Source of the DNA: GCA-020356105 sp964347475
GTDB taxonomy: Bacteria; Pseudomonadota; Alphaproteobacteria; UBA8366; JADFVY01
Direction of reading: 5' to 3'
Length of the DNA: 64,000 bases
NCBI GenBank assembly: GCA_964347475.1
Contig: CAYFYY010000007.1
Span: forward strand, 1 to 64,000
Position numbers and translations under genes: made by a program. Shown here in pieces: positions 1-8,606 of this stretch. The notes under the pieces were generated by a model. That model was not told the origin of the DNA, did not search any database, and worked only from the letters and a program-made list of their open reading frames with translations. How positions within the stretch are numbered: position 1 is the first letter of the stretch; each line of letters opens with the position of its first letter.

Positions 1-1
1 C

Positions 2-91
2 ACCGCCATCGTCGCCCTGGTCGCGTACCGGACGGCGAGGAACCTGCTCACCGGCCGGGGCTTCGGCGGCCCGCCGCCGGCGAAGGGGTAG
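2..91 (+). CDS. C-terminal end of an unidentified protein (5' truncated)
   Basis: An open frame runs into the window from the left edge and stops with TAG at 89-91. The 29 visible residues begin with a hydrophobic stretch (TAIVALVAY), followed by basic residues and a Gly/Pro-rich tail. This fits the last part of a membrane protein with a short cytoplasmic tail. It converges on the BKACE gene, whose stop codon lies only a few bases away. Too little is present to name a family. Confidence 0.45.
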   Translation, partial: TAIVALVAYRTARNLLTGRGFGGPPPAKG

Positions 92-94
92 AGC

Positions 95-1027
95 TCAAAA
101 CGCCACCTGGTCCCCGCCCTTGAGCTCCAGGATCTCCCTCGCCTCGTCGGGCGTCGCGACCGCCATGCCGAGGCCCTCTATGATGCTGCGCGCCATGCGC
201 ACCTGCTCGGCGTTCGATTCCGCAAGGCGGCCGCGGCCGGCCCACAGGCTGTCCTCCAGCCCGACGCGGATGTTGCCGCCCATCGCCGCGGCCTGGGCTG
301 CGATGCGCAGCTGGCTTGCGCCGGCGCCGAGCACCGACCAGCGGTAGTCGCCGCCGAACAGCCTGTCCGCCGTGCGCTTCATGTGGATGACGTCCTCGGG
401 GTGGGTGCCGATGCCGCCGAGGATGCCGAACACCGACTGGATGAAATAGGGCGGCTTGACGAGGCCGCGGTCGGCGAAGTGCTTCAGGTTGTAGAGATGC
501 GCGATGTCGTAGCACTCGAACTCGAAGCGCGTGTTGTTCTCGTAGCAGGTCTCGAGGATGTACTCGATGTCCTTGAAGCTGTTGCGGAACACGAGGTCGC
601 GCGTCGCCTCGAGGTGCTGGCGCTCCCACTCGTGCTTGAACTCCGTGTACTTGTTGAGGAGCGGGTAGAGCCCGAAATTGATCGAGCCCATGTTGAGCGA
701 GGCGACCTCGGGCTTGAATTGCGCCGCCGGCAGCACGCGCTCCTCGACCCGCATGTAGGGGCTGCCGCCGGTTGTGATGTTGACGGCGGCATCGGTGCCC
801 TGCTTGATGCGCGGCAGGAAGCGGGCGAACGCCTCCGGCGTCTGGTCCGGCTTGCCGGTGTCCGGATCGCGCGCGTGCAGATGGAGGATCGCGGCGCCGG
901 CCTCGGCCGCGGCGATCGCTTCCGATGCGATCTCGTCGGGCGTCACCGGCAGGTGCGGCGACATCGTCGGCGTATGGATCGAGCCGGTGATCGCGCAGGT
1001 GATGATGACCTTGCCGCTTGCGGACAT
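95..1027 (-). CDS. BKACE family beta-keto acid cleavage enzyme (DUF849)
   Basis: This 310-residue protein matches the BKACE family, which condenses a beta-keto acid with acetyl-CoA to give acetoacetate and a new CoA ester. Kce, the 3-keto-5-aminohexanoate cleavage enzyme of lysine fermentation, is the founding member. Family marks are the N-terminal VIITCAITGS strand, the HLHARDP metal-binding motif near residue 50, NITTGG near 85, and the late GGNIRVGLEDSLW stretch, whose Glu is part of the active site. Length is normal. It is the last gene of a minus-strand operon starting at livJ (10724) and would cleave the beta-keto intermediate of that pathway. The substrate cannot be read from the sequence. 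Confidence 0.9.
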   Translation of the reverse strand: MSASGKVIITCAITGSIHTPTMSPHLPVTPDEIASEAIAAAEAGAAILHLHARDPDTGKPDQTPEAFARFLPRIKQGTDAAVNITTGGSPYMRVEERVLPAAQFKPEVASLNMGSINFGLYPLLNKYTEFKHEWERQHLEATRDLVFRNSFKDIEYILETCYENNTRFEFECYDIAHLYNLKHFADRGLVKPPYFIQSVFGILGGIGTHPEDVIHMKRTADRLFGGDYRWSVLGAGASQLRIAAQAAAMGGNIRVGLEDSLWAGRGRLAESNAEQVRMARSIIEGLGMAVATPDEAREILELKGGDQVAF

Positions 1028-1071
1028 GTGTTTCGTCTCCCTGTTTCGTTGGACCCGCCGTGGCGGCCCGA

Positions 1072-1470
1072 TCAGTCGATGATCGCCGTCGCCTCGATCT
1101 CGACCAGCCAGTCCGGATGGACGAGCCGACGGACTTCGAGGGTCGTCGAGACCGGTTTCGCATCGCCGAAGAAGCGCAGCAGCTCCGGCGTGCCGTCCGC
1201 GAGGTAGCGGTCGAGGTCGACGGCATAGACGCAGATGCGCACCACGTCCGCCGGCCGCGCCCCGGCGGCGGCCAGCGACTTTTCGATATTGTCGAGCACG
1301 GTGCGCACCTGCGCCGCCATGTCGCCGATTCCGACGACGCTGCCCTGCTTATCGAACGGCACAGTGCCGGCGACATGCACCTGGGTCGCGCCGGTCGCCT
1401 TGATCACCTGCGTATAGAGGCCGCGGTTCGGCCGGTAGGTGTCGTCGGGGTTGATCCGCTCGAGCGGCAT
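1072..1470 (-). CDS. RidA/YjgF/UK114 family protein
   Basis: A 132-residue Rid-family protein. The best known members hydrolyse reactive enamine/imine intermediates to keto acids plus ammonia; others act in specific catabolic pathways. The family pattern is visible: an N-terminal strand (THVHVAGTVPFD-like), the central helix AAQVRTVLDNIEKSLAAAGA, DVVRICVYAVDLDRY, and the C-terminal PDWLVEIEATAII. The last segment resembles the usual LVEIEAVA but lacks the canonical catalytic Arg context of RidA proper, so a RidA-like subgroup is more likely. It lies between the M24 gene and the BKACE gene with short spacers and probably acts on an intermediate of the same pathway. Confidence 0.85.
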   Translation of the reverse strand: MPLERINPDDTYRPNRGLYTQVIKATGATQVHVAGTVPFDKQGSVVGIGDMAAQVRTVLDNIEKSLAAAGARPADVVRICVYAVDLDRYLADGTPELLRFFGDAKPVSTTLEVRRLVHPDWLVEIEATAIID

Positions 1471-1503
1471 GCCGTCCTCCCGGGCGCCGCGCGCCCCCGA
1501 AGC

Positions 1504-2811
1504 TCAATACGGGTTGGCGATCGGCAGCTCCTGGGCCGGGAACAGGGTGATCACCTGGCAGCCGTCACTGGTGACCACGACCTCTTCCTCGATGCGCGCC
1601 GCCGACATGCCGTCGGTCGCCGGGCAGTAGGTCTCGAGCGCGAACACCATGCCCTCCTTGATCTCCATCGGATCGTCGAAGGACACCAGGCGCGAGATGA
1701 TCGGCCGCTCGTGCAGGGCGACGCCGAGCCCGTGCCCGAACTGCAGCGCGAACGCCTCCATCTCGTCGGCGAAGCCGAACTCCTCGGCCTTGGGCCAGAC
1801 GGCGGCGACCTGGTCGGTGCCGACGCCCGGCCGGATCATCGCGATCGAGGCGTCGATCCACTCGCGCGCCTTCTTGTAGGCGTCCTGCTGGGCGGCGGTC
1901 GCCTTGCCGATGTTGAAGGTGCGGTAATAGCAGGTCCGGTAGCCCATATAGGCCTGGATGATGTCGAAGAAGGCCTGGTCGCCGGGGCGCAGCACGCGGT
2001 CGGTGAAGTTGTGCGGATGCGGGCTGCAGCGCTCGCCCGACACGGCGTTGATCGCCTCGACGTCGTCCGAGCCCATCTCGTAGAGCATCTTGTTGGCCTT
2101 GGCGACGAGGTCGGATTCGCGCACGCCCGGCTTCATCTCCTCGAACATCATGTGATAGGTGCCGTCGACCATCGAGGCGGCGACGTTCAGCAGCATGATC
2201 TCGTCCATGCTCTTGATCTCGCGGGCATCCAGCATGACCTGCTGGCCGTCGCGCACCTCGAGGTTCTGCTTCTGCAGCTCGAACATCATCGGCGGCTCGA
2301 CGATGTCGACGCCGATCGGCTGGTCGGCGACCCCGGCCTCGACCAGCATCGCCTTGATCTCCTTCGCCGCCTTTTCCATCAGCCCGGCCGAGGGCGGCAC
2401 CGTGCCGCGCAGGCCGAGCATGCCGGCATGGCAGCAGCTCTGCGGCAGCCACGGCGCGTGCAGCCGGTGGTGCGCCGCGGCCGAGCCGAAGTCCCAGACA
2501 TGCGGCTCCATGTCGCCGGCCAGGAGGCAGTAGCGGGCGATCTTGTCGCGCGACCATTCGCCGATCGTGGTGCTGGAGATGTAGCGGATGTTGTTGTTGT
2601 CGAAGCACAGCAGGGCGCCGAGTTCGGAGTTCTGCATCGCCTGGCGCGTGCGCCCGAGCCGGTAGTTGTGCAGGCGCCGGAAGTTCACCCGCTCCTCGAA
2701 GTCGACGGCGCTGTTGCCCGGCGCCGGGATGGCGCGGTCCCAGTTGTAGCGGGGATCGATGTCCTCCGGCCGGATGATCGTCGGTTCGCTCAGCTTCGCC
2801 TTGTCGCTCAT
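1504..2811 (-). CDS. M24 (pita-bread) family protein, creatinase-like, metal ligands incomplete
   Basis: This 435-residue protein has the two-domain architecture of M24 aminopeptidase-P/creatinase homologues: an N-terminal domain around NNNIRYISSTT (72-81) and a C-terminal pita-bread fold from about residue 200. M24 metallopeptidases use Asp, Asp, His, Glu, Glu as metal ligands. Here the first Asp (D283), His (H360, FGHGLG), E393 and the Glu cluster 408-410 are present. The second Asp position is Ile (FFDII), and the third-Asp region reads GYRTCYYRTF with Tyr. This resembles creatinase (GYYTALERT), which works without metal. A C-N hydrolase of the creatinase type therefore fits better than a peptidase or the M24-type DMSP lyase DddP. 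Start ATG at 2811. Confidence 0.8.
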   Translation of the reverse strand: MSDKAKLSEPTIIRPEDIDPRYNWDRAIPAPGNSAVDFEERVNFRRLHNYRLGRTRQAMQNSELGALLCFDNNNIRYISSTTIGEWSRDKIARYCLLAGDMEPHVWDFGSAAAHHRLHAPWLPQSCCHAGMLGLRGTVPPSAGLMEKAAKEIKAMLVEAGVADQPIGVDIVEPPMMFELQKQNLEVRDGQQVMLDAREIKSMDEIMLLNVAASMVDGTYHMMFEEMKPGVRESDLVAKANKMLYEMGSDDVEAINAVSGERCSPHPHNFTDRVLRPGDQAFFDIIQAYMGYRTCYYRTFNIGKATAAQQDAYKKAREWIDASIAMIRPGVGTDQVAAVWPKAEEFGFADEMEAFALQFGHGLGVALHERPIISRLVSFDDPMEIKEGMVFALETYCPATDGMSAARIEEEVVVTSDGCQVITLFPAQELPIANPY

Positions 2812-2869
2812 GTCTCGGTCCTCCCGGTTTCGTCCATTATACCCCTGATCGCGGCGCCGCGAAGGCCCC

Positions 2870-3943
2870 TCATCCCGGCCTCGCCCCCAGATGCCCGGCC
2901 ATCCAGTCCGCCGTCAGCGAATCGTAGCAGTGGCGTCGGTTGTTGGCGTTGTGGCCGCCGCGCGGGACCACCAGGAACTGGGTCGGCCCCGAGGCCTCCT
3001 CAGCGATGCGCGCCGTCGATTCGGGCGGCACGATGGAATCGTCATCGCCGGTGACCAGGAACAGCGGGCAGGTGATCTTCGACGCGACGCCCTCCATCGA
3101 CAGCTGTTTCGAGGCCTCCTCCGCCTCTTCCATCGTCGTCGCGCCCGAACGCTGCATGAAGGCGGCCTTGGTCAGCGGCGTCGAGTTGGCCCAGCCGTCG
3201 TGCCGGTTGTAGGGGCCGGACAGGCCGATGCAGGCCTTGATGCGCTTCTCGAAGGCGGCGGCGCGCGGCGCGTAGTAGCCTCCGAGGCTGACTCCCCATA
3301 GGCCGATGCGCCCGGCATCGATGTCGGCCCGGGTCGTAACGAAGTCGACGACGGCGGTCACCGCCACCTCGTAGTCGCCGCGGATCGCGAACTCGTACTC
3401 GCCCTCGCCCTGGCCGGGCCCGTCGAAGGCCAGCGTCGCCATGCCGCGGCGCAGGAACGGCGCCTCGTTGGTGCCGAGCTCCTCCTTCGCCGAATCGAGG
3501 CCGCAACACATGATCACCACCGGCGGCCGCTCGACGCCGCGCGGCTTGCGCAGGACGCCGTACAGCGCCTTGCCCTCGTAGGGGATCTCGACGCGCTCGC
3601 CGGGCGGGTCGAGATGCGGCAGCGCCATTGTATGGCACTCGACCGCCTTGGCATGCGCCGCCTTCAGCTGGTCCATGTCCTTGACGAACAGGAACTTGGC
3701 GAAGTGGTACAGCACGGCGGCGCGCTGCAGATGCTCGCCGGCGCTGATGCCATGCCCCTCGGCCAGCGCCTTGCGGCCGGCGTCCTCGTGCTCGGCGGCG
3801 CGTGCCGACCAGGCCCGGCACCAGTCGTCCCAGCGGTCAAGGCTCCCGGTCACCTCCTGGAAGTCCGACAGCGGCACGCCGTTGATGACGAACCGGCCGG
3901 CCCATTTGGCGATGACGATGTCGATCAGCTTGTCCCGTGCCAT
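2870..3943 (-). CDS. Alpha/beta hydrolase, FrsA / dihydroxypseudooxynicotine-hydrolase-like
   Basis: The start is ATG 3943; the open frame continues upstream only through the GST gene's antisense-compatible frame. The 357-residue product has an N-terminal helical cap (residues 1-110) typical of the FrsA/DHPON hydrolase group, whose members include C-C bond hydrolases. The core follows: VVIMCCGLDS (oxyanion region), FDGPGQGEGE, the nucleophile elbow GVSLGGYY, an acid in VTGDDDSIVP, and a histidine in RGGHNANN. All catalytic positions appear intact. It lies 16 bp downstream of the GST gene in the same operon. A role cleaving a carbon-carbon or ester bond of the imported compound is inferred; the substrate is unknown. 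Confidence 0.85.
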   Translation of the reverse strand: MARDKLIDIVIAKWAGRFVINGVPLSDFQEVTGSLDRWDDWCRAWSARAAEHEDAGRKALAEGHGISAGEHLQRAAVLYHFAKFLFVKDMDQLKAAHAKAVECHTMALPHLDPPGERVEIPYEGKALYGVLRKPRGVERPPVVIMCCGLDSAKEELGTNEAPFLRRGMATLAFDGPGQGEGEYEFAIRGDYEVAVTAVVDFVTTRADIDAGRIGLWGVSLGGYYAPRAAAFEKRIKACIGLSGPYNRHDGWANSTPLTKAAFMQRSGATTMEEAEEASKQLSMEGVASKITCPLFLVTGDDDSIVPPESTARIAEEASGPTQFLVVPRGGHNANNRRHCYDSLTADWMAGHLGARPG

Positions 3944-3959
3944 GTCCGGCCTCCCGTGC

Positions 3960-4748
3960 TCATGTTCCCGTGGTGCGGGCGGCGTCCGGCGCCGCCGCCT
4001 TCGGCTTGCCGCCGATGCCCTCGTACTGCTCCGACAGCCGCGCCCCGAAATAGAACGCCCGCGCATAGGAGGACCGCGCCCGCATCCGCGCATACCAGTC
4101 GGTAACGGACGGGCGGTCGGCCCACAAGGCCCCGAGGCCGAGGTCGTCGGCACGATCCACCAGCGGCAGCATGCAGAAATCGGCCAGGGTGATCCGCGCC
4201 CCGCAGAGCCATGCCCCCTGCTGCAGCGTCGTGTCCATGCGCGATGCGGTGAGCGCGATGCGCTCCTCCGCCTCGTCCAGCGTCTGCCGGTCGAAGCCGG
4301 TGCGGGCGAACTTGCGGAAGAAATGCTTGCGCAGAGGCTTGGCCGCGGCGATGCGCTCGAACTCGGCCGGGTCCATGTCGCGGAAATGCTTCGCGAAGCC
4401 CTGGTTGTAGGACGGGTAGCGCACCGCCGGGGTCGGCACCTCGTCGATGAAGCGCAGCCAGGCCCGCATGCGCGCGCGTCCGGCCGGGTCAACCGGCGTG
4501 AACGAAAGTTCCGGGAACACCTCGTCGAGATATTCGACGATCACCGAGGATTCGATGATCACCGCGCCGTCGTGGACCAGCGCCGGGACGACGCCGTTGG
4601 GGTTGATCGCAAGGTACTCTTCGGTCAGCTGGTCGCCGGCGAACAGGCGCAGCCGATGGTCGACGAAGTCGAGCCCCTTCTCGTGCAGGACCAGCCGCAC
4701 CTTCTGGCTGCAGGTCGACTGTGCCGCGTTGTACAGCTCCAGCGTCAT
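3960..4748 (-). CDS. Glutathione S-transferase family protein
   Basis: The predicted start is ATG 4748 (MTLELYNAAQSTCSQKV); a longer frame exists but begins without the domain. The 262-residue protein has an N-terminal thioredoxin-like GST domain with the S/C-containing loop AQSTCSQKVR and the cis-Pro/Glu-Ser element (NGVVPALVHDG...IIESSVIVEYLDE), then an all-helical C-terminal domain. It resembles GSTs of ring-cleavage and dehalogenation pathways. It sits between the 157-bp repeat and the hydrolase gene in the catabolic operon. A glutathione-dependent isomerase or lyase step is possible, but this is only inferred from position. Confidence 0.85.
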   Translation of the reverse strand: MTLELYNAAQSTCSQKVRLVLHEKGLDFVDHRLRLFAGDQLTEEYLAINPNGVVPALVHDGAVIIESSVIVEYLDEVFPELSFTPVDPAGRARMRAWLRFIDEVPTPAVRYPSYNQGFAKHFRDMDPAEFERIAAAKPLRKHFFRKFARTGFDRQTLDEAEERIALTASRMDTTLQQGAWLCGARITLADFCMLPLVDRADDLGLGALWADRPSVTDWYARMRARSSYARAFYFGARLSEQYEGIGGKPKAAAPDAARTTGT

Positions 4749-4764
4749 GAAACGCTCATCATCC

Positions 4765-4921
4765 CGGACACCTTTGCGCGGCAATGGAATGCGTCATCGC
4801 GAGGCTGCGAAGCAGCCGCGGCGATCCAGAAAAGAGCGCGTTTTGCGCGGCGTTCTGGATTGCCACGTCGGCCTTCGGCCGCCTCGCAATGACGATCTTG
4901 GTTTGCGTGCATGGGTCTCCA
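4765..4921. repeat. 157-bp inverted-repeat element, copy 1 (MITE-like)
   Basis: This non-coding element lies in the gap between the dehydrogenase and GST genes. Outer ends CGGACACCTTTGCG and TGCATGGGTCTCCA are imperfect inverted repeats. Inside them, longer arms begin CGTCATCGCGAGG and end CCTCGCAATGACG. Copy 2 at 41786-41942 has the same total length and the same architecture. Transcribed RNA would fold into a long stem and may affect expression of the downstream half of the operon. Confidence 0.8.
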
Positions 4922-4938
4922 ACCTGCCTCCGAGCCGG

Positions 4939-5880
4939 TCAGTCCTCGAGCCCGGTCGGCACGGCCACGTTCTCGGATTTGAGCTCGAGCCCCGAGGCCC
5001 GCGCCTGCAGCTCCAGCAGGGTCGCGAAGTCGGTGTCGGTAAACCCGTTGCCGATCAGCGCTTGGATGATCTCGCGCGTCGCGGAGGCGACCGGCATCGG
5101 CACCTCGAACTTGCGCGCCGCGGCGAGGCCGAGATCCATGTCCTTGCGCAGCAGCGGCGGCGTGAAGGTCGTCGTGTAGTCGAGGTTGACCAGGGCCGGC
5201 GACTTGTACTGGGTGAACATCGAGCCCATGACGCTCTTGTTGATGAACTCGAGCAGCGCGTGGCGCGGCACGCCGGCCTTCTCGGCCAGCACCGTGATCT
5301 CGACCAGCGACTGGATGACGACGCCGAGGAAGACGTTGTGGCAGATCTTACAGAAGCGGGCCAGCTCGCCTTCGCCGACATAGCTGACGCCGCGCCCCAG
5401 CCGCTCCAGATAGCCGACCGCCTCGTCGTAGGTCTCCTTCGGCCCGGAGGCGACGATGCTGAGCTTGCCGGCCTTGACCACCTTGCCGTTGCCGCTGACC
5501 GGCGCGGCCAGGAACGCCGCGCCGACCTTGCCGACGTCTTCGCGCGCCTGGGCCGAGGCCTCTTCGGAGACGCTGGTGCAGTCGATGAAGATCTTCGGCG
5601 GTCCACCGGACCCCGAGAGCACGCCGGTCGGCCCCGAGATCACCTCCAGGAGGTCGTCGGAGGTCGCCACCATCGTGAACACGATGTCGCGGTCGGCAAG
5701 GTCGGCCGGCGAATCGACGATCGTCGCGCCCGCCGCCTCGAGCGGCTCGGCCTTCGACCGGGTGCGGTTGTAGACGGCGATATCGCAGCCGGCCTTGGCC
5801 AGGCGCTCGGCCATCGGGTAGCCCATGCGGCCGGCGCCGATCCAGCCGAGTCTGTGCCGTTTGGGATCGAAATCTGTCAT
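4939..5880 (-). CDS. 3-hydroxyisobutyrate dehydrogenase family oxidoreductase
   Basis: A 313-residue beta-hydroxyacid dehydrogenase. Visible features are an N-terminal Rossmann NAD(P)-binding motif (GWIGAGRMGYPMAERL), the substrate-loop motif region AAPVSGNGKVVKAG (family: APVSGG), and FCKICHN, where the Lys is the conserved catalytic residue (family: KxxNN). Length is typical. Such enzymes oxidise beta-hydroxy acids to semialdehydes or beta-keto acids. In this operon it could generate the beta-keto acid for the BKACE enzyme, which is an inference. It is the first enzyme gene after livM and the last before the repeat element. Confidence 0.88.
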   Translation of the reverse strand: MTDFDPKRHRLGWIGAGRMGYPMAERLAKAGCDIAVYNRTRSKAEPLEAAGATIVDSPADLADRDIVFTMVATSDDLLEVISGPTGVLSGSGGPPKIFIDCTSVSEEASAQAREDVGKVGAAFLAAPVSGNGKVVKAGKLSIVASGPKETYDEAVGYLERLGRGVSYVGEGELARFCKICHNVFLGVVIQSLVEITVLAEKAGVPRHALLEFINKSVMGSMFTQYKSPALVNLDYTTTFTPPLLRKDMDLGLAAARKFEVPMPVASATREIIQALIGNGFTDTDFATLLELQARASGLELKSENVAVPTGLED

Positions 5881-5934
5881 CGCTCTCCATCTCGTGTTTT
5901 GAAGGTGTGTTCCATGCTCATGACCTTGCGGGCC

Positions 5935-6972
5935 TCAGTCCCAGTCGAGGATGCGCGGCAGCCGCCCCATGCGGCGCAACGTGCCGACGATCCCATTGGG
6001 GAAGAACATCAGCGCCAGGATCATGACGATGCCGGTGCCGAGGATGTTGATCTGGCTGGCGCCGAACTGGGCGACGAAGAACTCGTTGAAGGCGACCAGC
6101 AGCACGGTCCCGACGACCGGGCCCGCCACCGTGCCCTTGCCGCCGAGGATGCACATCAGCACCATGTTCGCGGCGACCAGGATGATCAGGAAGATGTTGG
6201 GCCGCAGATAGGTCATGTAGTCGCCCCAGATGGCGCCCGCCATGCCGACGAAGAAGGCGCTGATGGCGAAGGCCAGGATCTTGTAAAAGCGCGTGTCGAT
6301 ACCGGCGCTCTCGGCCTTGATCTCGTCCTGCGAGATCGCCCGCAAGCCCAGCCCGAACTTCGAGTGCCGGATCGCGTAGGAGGCCAGCACCGCGGCCACC
6401 GCGATCGCCAGCATCGCATAGTAATAGGGGATCTTTACGTACTGCACCGGCAGCTCCATGCGCGGCAGACTGATGCCGTTGGAGCCGCCGACGAAATCCC
6501 AGTTGTCGAACAGGATGCGCGCCACCATCAGGAGCGCGATCGACGAGATGATGAAGGCCGGCCCACGCACGCGCAACGTGATGAGCCCGATGCAGAAGCC
6601 GACGGCCATGGCCGCAACGCCGGCGAACGGCGCGGTCACGAAGGACGGGATGCCGTAACTGGCCAGCAGCATGCCCGAGAAATAGCCGCCGACGCAGAAG
6701 AACACGTTGTGCCCGATCGAGATGTAGCCGGCAAAACCGCCGAGGATATTCCAGCCCGAGGTCATGGCGATGTACATGAAGCAGTACAGCATCAGGTGAA
6801 GCGGATAGTTCCAGTTGCCGCCGGTCAGCTGCACCAGCGGGAAGGCAAGGAGGACGCCGAACACCGCGAGCAGCGCGACGCGCGAACCGCCGCCGCGGCG
6901 CGCGCCGGCGAGCCCGGCCTTGTAGGCGGAGCGCTCGGCGAGGACGGATTCGATGCTGCGCTGCTGGTCCAT
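5935..6972 (-). CDS. livM: Branched-chain amino acid-type ABC transporter permease LivM
   Basis: A 345-residue inner-membrane permease with about nine hydrophobic segments and the LivM landmarks: SGWNILGGFAGYISIGHNVFFCVGGY and the coupling-loop region GLRAISQDEIKAESAGID. A late GGKGTVAGPVVGTVLL segment is also typical. It follows livH by 7 bp and precedes the dehydrogenase by about 50 bp. With LivH it forms the channel of a type I importer of amino acids or amide-like solutes. The importer family is broad, so the cargo must be judged from the enzymes in the operon. Confidence 0.92.
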   Translation of the reverse strand: MDQQRSIESVLAERSAYKAGLAGARRGGGSRVALLAVFGVLLAFPLVQLTGGNWNYPLHLMLYCFMYIAMTSGWNILGGFAGYISIGHNVFFCVGGYFSGMLLASYGIPSFVTAPFAGVAAMAVGFCIGLITLRVRGPAFIISSIALLMVARILFDNWDFVGGSNGISLPRMELPVQYVKIPYYYAMLAIAVAAVLASYAIRHSKFGLGLRAISQDEIKAESAGIDTRFYKILAFAISAFFVGMAGAIWGDYMTYLRPNIFLIILVAANMVLMCILGGKGTVAGPVVGTVLLVAFNEFFVAQFGASQINILGTGIVMILALMFFPNGIVGTLRRMGRLPRILDWD

Positions 6973-6979
6973 GCCGGGC

Positions 6980-7852
6980 CTACTCCATCTTCGCGCCGAA
7001 CAGGCCCTGCGGGCGCACCAGCAGGATCAGGAACAGCGCCAGGAAGAACGTCATCATCGACCAGGTCGAGCCGAAATAGGAGCCGACGAAGGCGGACACG
7101 ATGGCCAGCAGGAAGGCGCCGACCACGGCGCCCATAAGGCGTCCCATGCCGCCGAGCACGATCAGCGACATGAGCAGCGCGATCCACTCCCAATGGCGCG
7201 CCGGGAAGAAGCTGAAGATGAAGCTGATCAGCGCGCCCGAGGCGCCGGCGAGGCCGATGCCGATGCCGAAGGTTACGGTCGACACGAGGCCGACATTGAC
7301 GCCGAGTAGCTGCGCCGCGTCACGGTTCTGGGTCGTCGCCCGGATGGCGTAGCCGAAGCGCGTGTATTTGAGGAACGCGACCAGGGCGCCGATCAGGCCG
7401 ATGCTGATGACGCCGGCATAGAACTGGCCCTTGGGCAGGAACAGGTCGCCGATGAGGATGGCCTCGACGGCATAGGCCGGCGAGGTGATGCGGTGGATGT
7501 TGCCGAAGGCGACGCCGAGCAGACCGTCGAACGACAGCGCCACGGCGAAGGTCAGCAGCACCGTCATCTCCGAGTATTTCGCGCTGCTCGCCTCGCGCTC
7601 GAAGATCAGCTTGTAGACGATGATGCCGAGGCAGAACAGCACGACCGCGGCGATCGGCATCGACAGGATCGGGTCGAGGCCGATCAGCTGGAACAGCCAG
7701 TAGCTGACATAGGCACCGATGATGATGAAGATCGGATGGGCGAGATTGATGATCTTCATGACCCCGAAGATCAGCGTCAGCCCCGAGGCCATCAGGGCGT
7801 ACACGCCGCCCAGCGCGGCGCCGATCAGCAGGATCTGCAGGATATCGGTCAT
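6980..7852 (-). CDS. livH: Branched-chain amino acid-type ABC transporter permease LivH
   Basis: A 290-residue integral membrane permease with the LivH signature GGVYALMASGLTLIFGVMKI near the N-terminus and the coupling motif TRFGYAIRATTQNRDAAQLLGVN. The C-terminal FFLALFLILLVRPQGLFG is also characteristic. It lies 13 bp from livF and 7 bp from livM, consistent with one transcript. It forms the membrane dimer with LivM and is energised by LivG and LivF. Confidence 0.93.
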   Translation of the reverse strand: MTDILQILLIGAALGGVYALMASGLTLIFGVMKIINLAHPIFIIIGAYVSYWLFQLIGLDPILSMPIAAVVLFCLGIIVYKLIFEREASSAKYSEMTVLLTFAVALSFDGLLGVAFGNIHRITSPAYAVEAILIGDLFLPKGQFYAGVISIGLIGALVAFLKYTRFGYAIRATTQNRDAAQLLGVNVGLVSTVTFGIGIGLAGASGALISFIFSFFPARHWEWIALLMSLIVLGGMGRLMGAVVGAFLLAIVSAFVGSYFGSTWSMMTFFLALFLILLVRPQGLFGAKME

Positions 7853-7865
7853 CGCACCCCCGCCG

Positions 7866-8606
7866 TCATGCCGCGCCGGCGCGCTTGCCGAGGTAGAGCT
7901 CGCGGATCCGCGGATCCTGAAGGATCCCGTCCGCCGGCCCCTCGAACAAGGTCTTGCCGAGGTCGAGCACGCAGCCGAGATCGGCGTTGGACAGGCCGAC
8001 GACGGCGTTCTGCTCGACGATGATGACGGTAATCCCCTTGTCCTTGAGCAGCCGGATGATGTCGAAGACCTGCCGGACGACCCGCGGCGCGAGGCCGAGC
8101 GACGGTTCGTCGAGCATCACGATGCGCGGGCGCAGCACCAGGGTTCGCCCCATGGTGAGCATCTGCTGTTCGCCGCCGGACAGCGACTTGGCGCGCTGGC
8201 CGCTGCGCTCGCGCAGGATCGGGAACGCTTCCAGCACCTCGTCGATGCGCGAGTCCAGCTCGGCCTTGTCGGCGAGGATATAGCCGCCCATGCGCAGGTT
8301 CTCGCGCACGCTCATGTCCGGGAACAGCGCACGCTCCTGGGGGACGAGACAGATGCCGCGGCGCAGCACCTGGTCCGGCCGCAGCCCGGTGATCGCGTGG
8401 CCGTCGAAGTTAACGCTGCCGGCGCGCGCCGGCAGCAGGCCCGCCACAACCTTCAGCAGGGTCGACTTGCCCGCGCCGTTCGGGCCGATGATGCAATGGG
8501 TCCGACCTTCCTCGACGGTCATTTCCGCGCCGTTCAGGATCGCCGGCCCACGCCCGTAGCCGGCGACCACATCGCGCACCTCGAGGAGCGCCGCCGCGTC
8601 AGGCAT
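7866..8606 (-). CDS. livF: ABC transporter ATP-binding protein LivF
   Basis: The start is taken as ATG 8606 (MPDAAALLEVRDV), overlapping the end of livG by 8 bp; a longer frame upstream only adds residues antisense-derived from livG. The 246-residue ATPase has Walker A GPNGAGKSTLL, a signature LSGGEQQML, Walker B IVMLDEPSLGLAP and the H-loop. The EPSLGLAP and YVPQERALF-like segments are typical of LivF rather than LivG. Confidence 0.93.
   Translation of the reverse strand: MPDAAALLEVRDVVAGYGRGPAILNGAEMTVEEGRTHCIIGPNGAGKSTLLKVVAGLLPARAGSVNFDGHAITGLRPDQVLRRGICLVPQERALFPDMSVRENLRMGGYILADKAELDSRIDEVLEAFPILRERSGQRAKSLSGGEQQMLTMGRTLVLRPRIVMLDEPSLGLAPRVVRQVFDIIRLLKDKGITVIIVEQNAVVGLSNADLGCVLDLGKTLFEGPADGILQDPRIRELYLGKRAGAA

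Noticed and set aside
1504..2811. DMSP lyase DddP
   Set aside because: The M24 fold and N-terminal pattern are similar, but two of the DddP metal-ligand Asp residues are absent, so DMSP cleavage is not supported.
1018..3054. Very long plus-strand open frame opposite the RidA and M24 genes
   Set aside because: It is antisense to clear protein families, reads as low-complexity Arg/Asp/Val-rich protein, and arises from GC-rich codon third positions. The same holds for the long frames at 4447-7137 (+), 17316-19373 (-), 29189-30622 (+) and 56695-58998 (+).
4765..4921. Intrinsic terminator
   Set aside because: The stem is long and symmetric but has no T-run on either side, and the identical layout at 41786-41942 identifies it as a repeat element.
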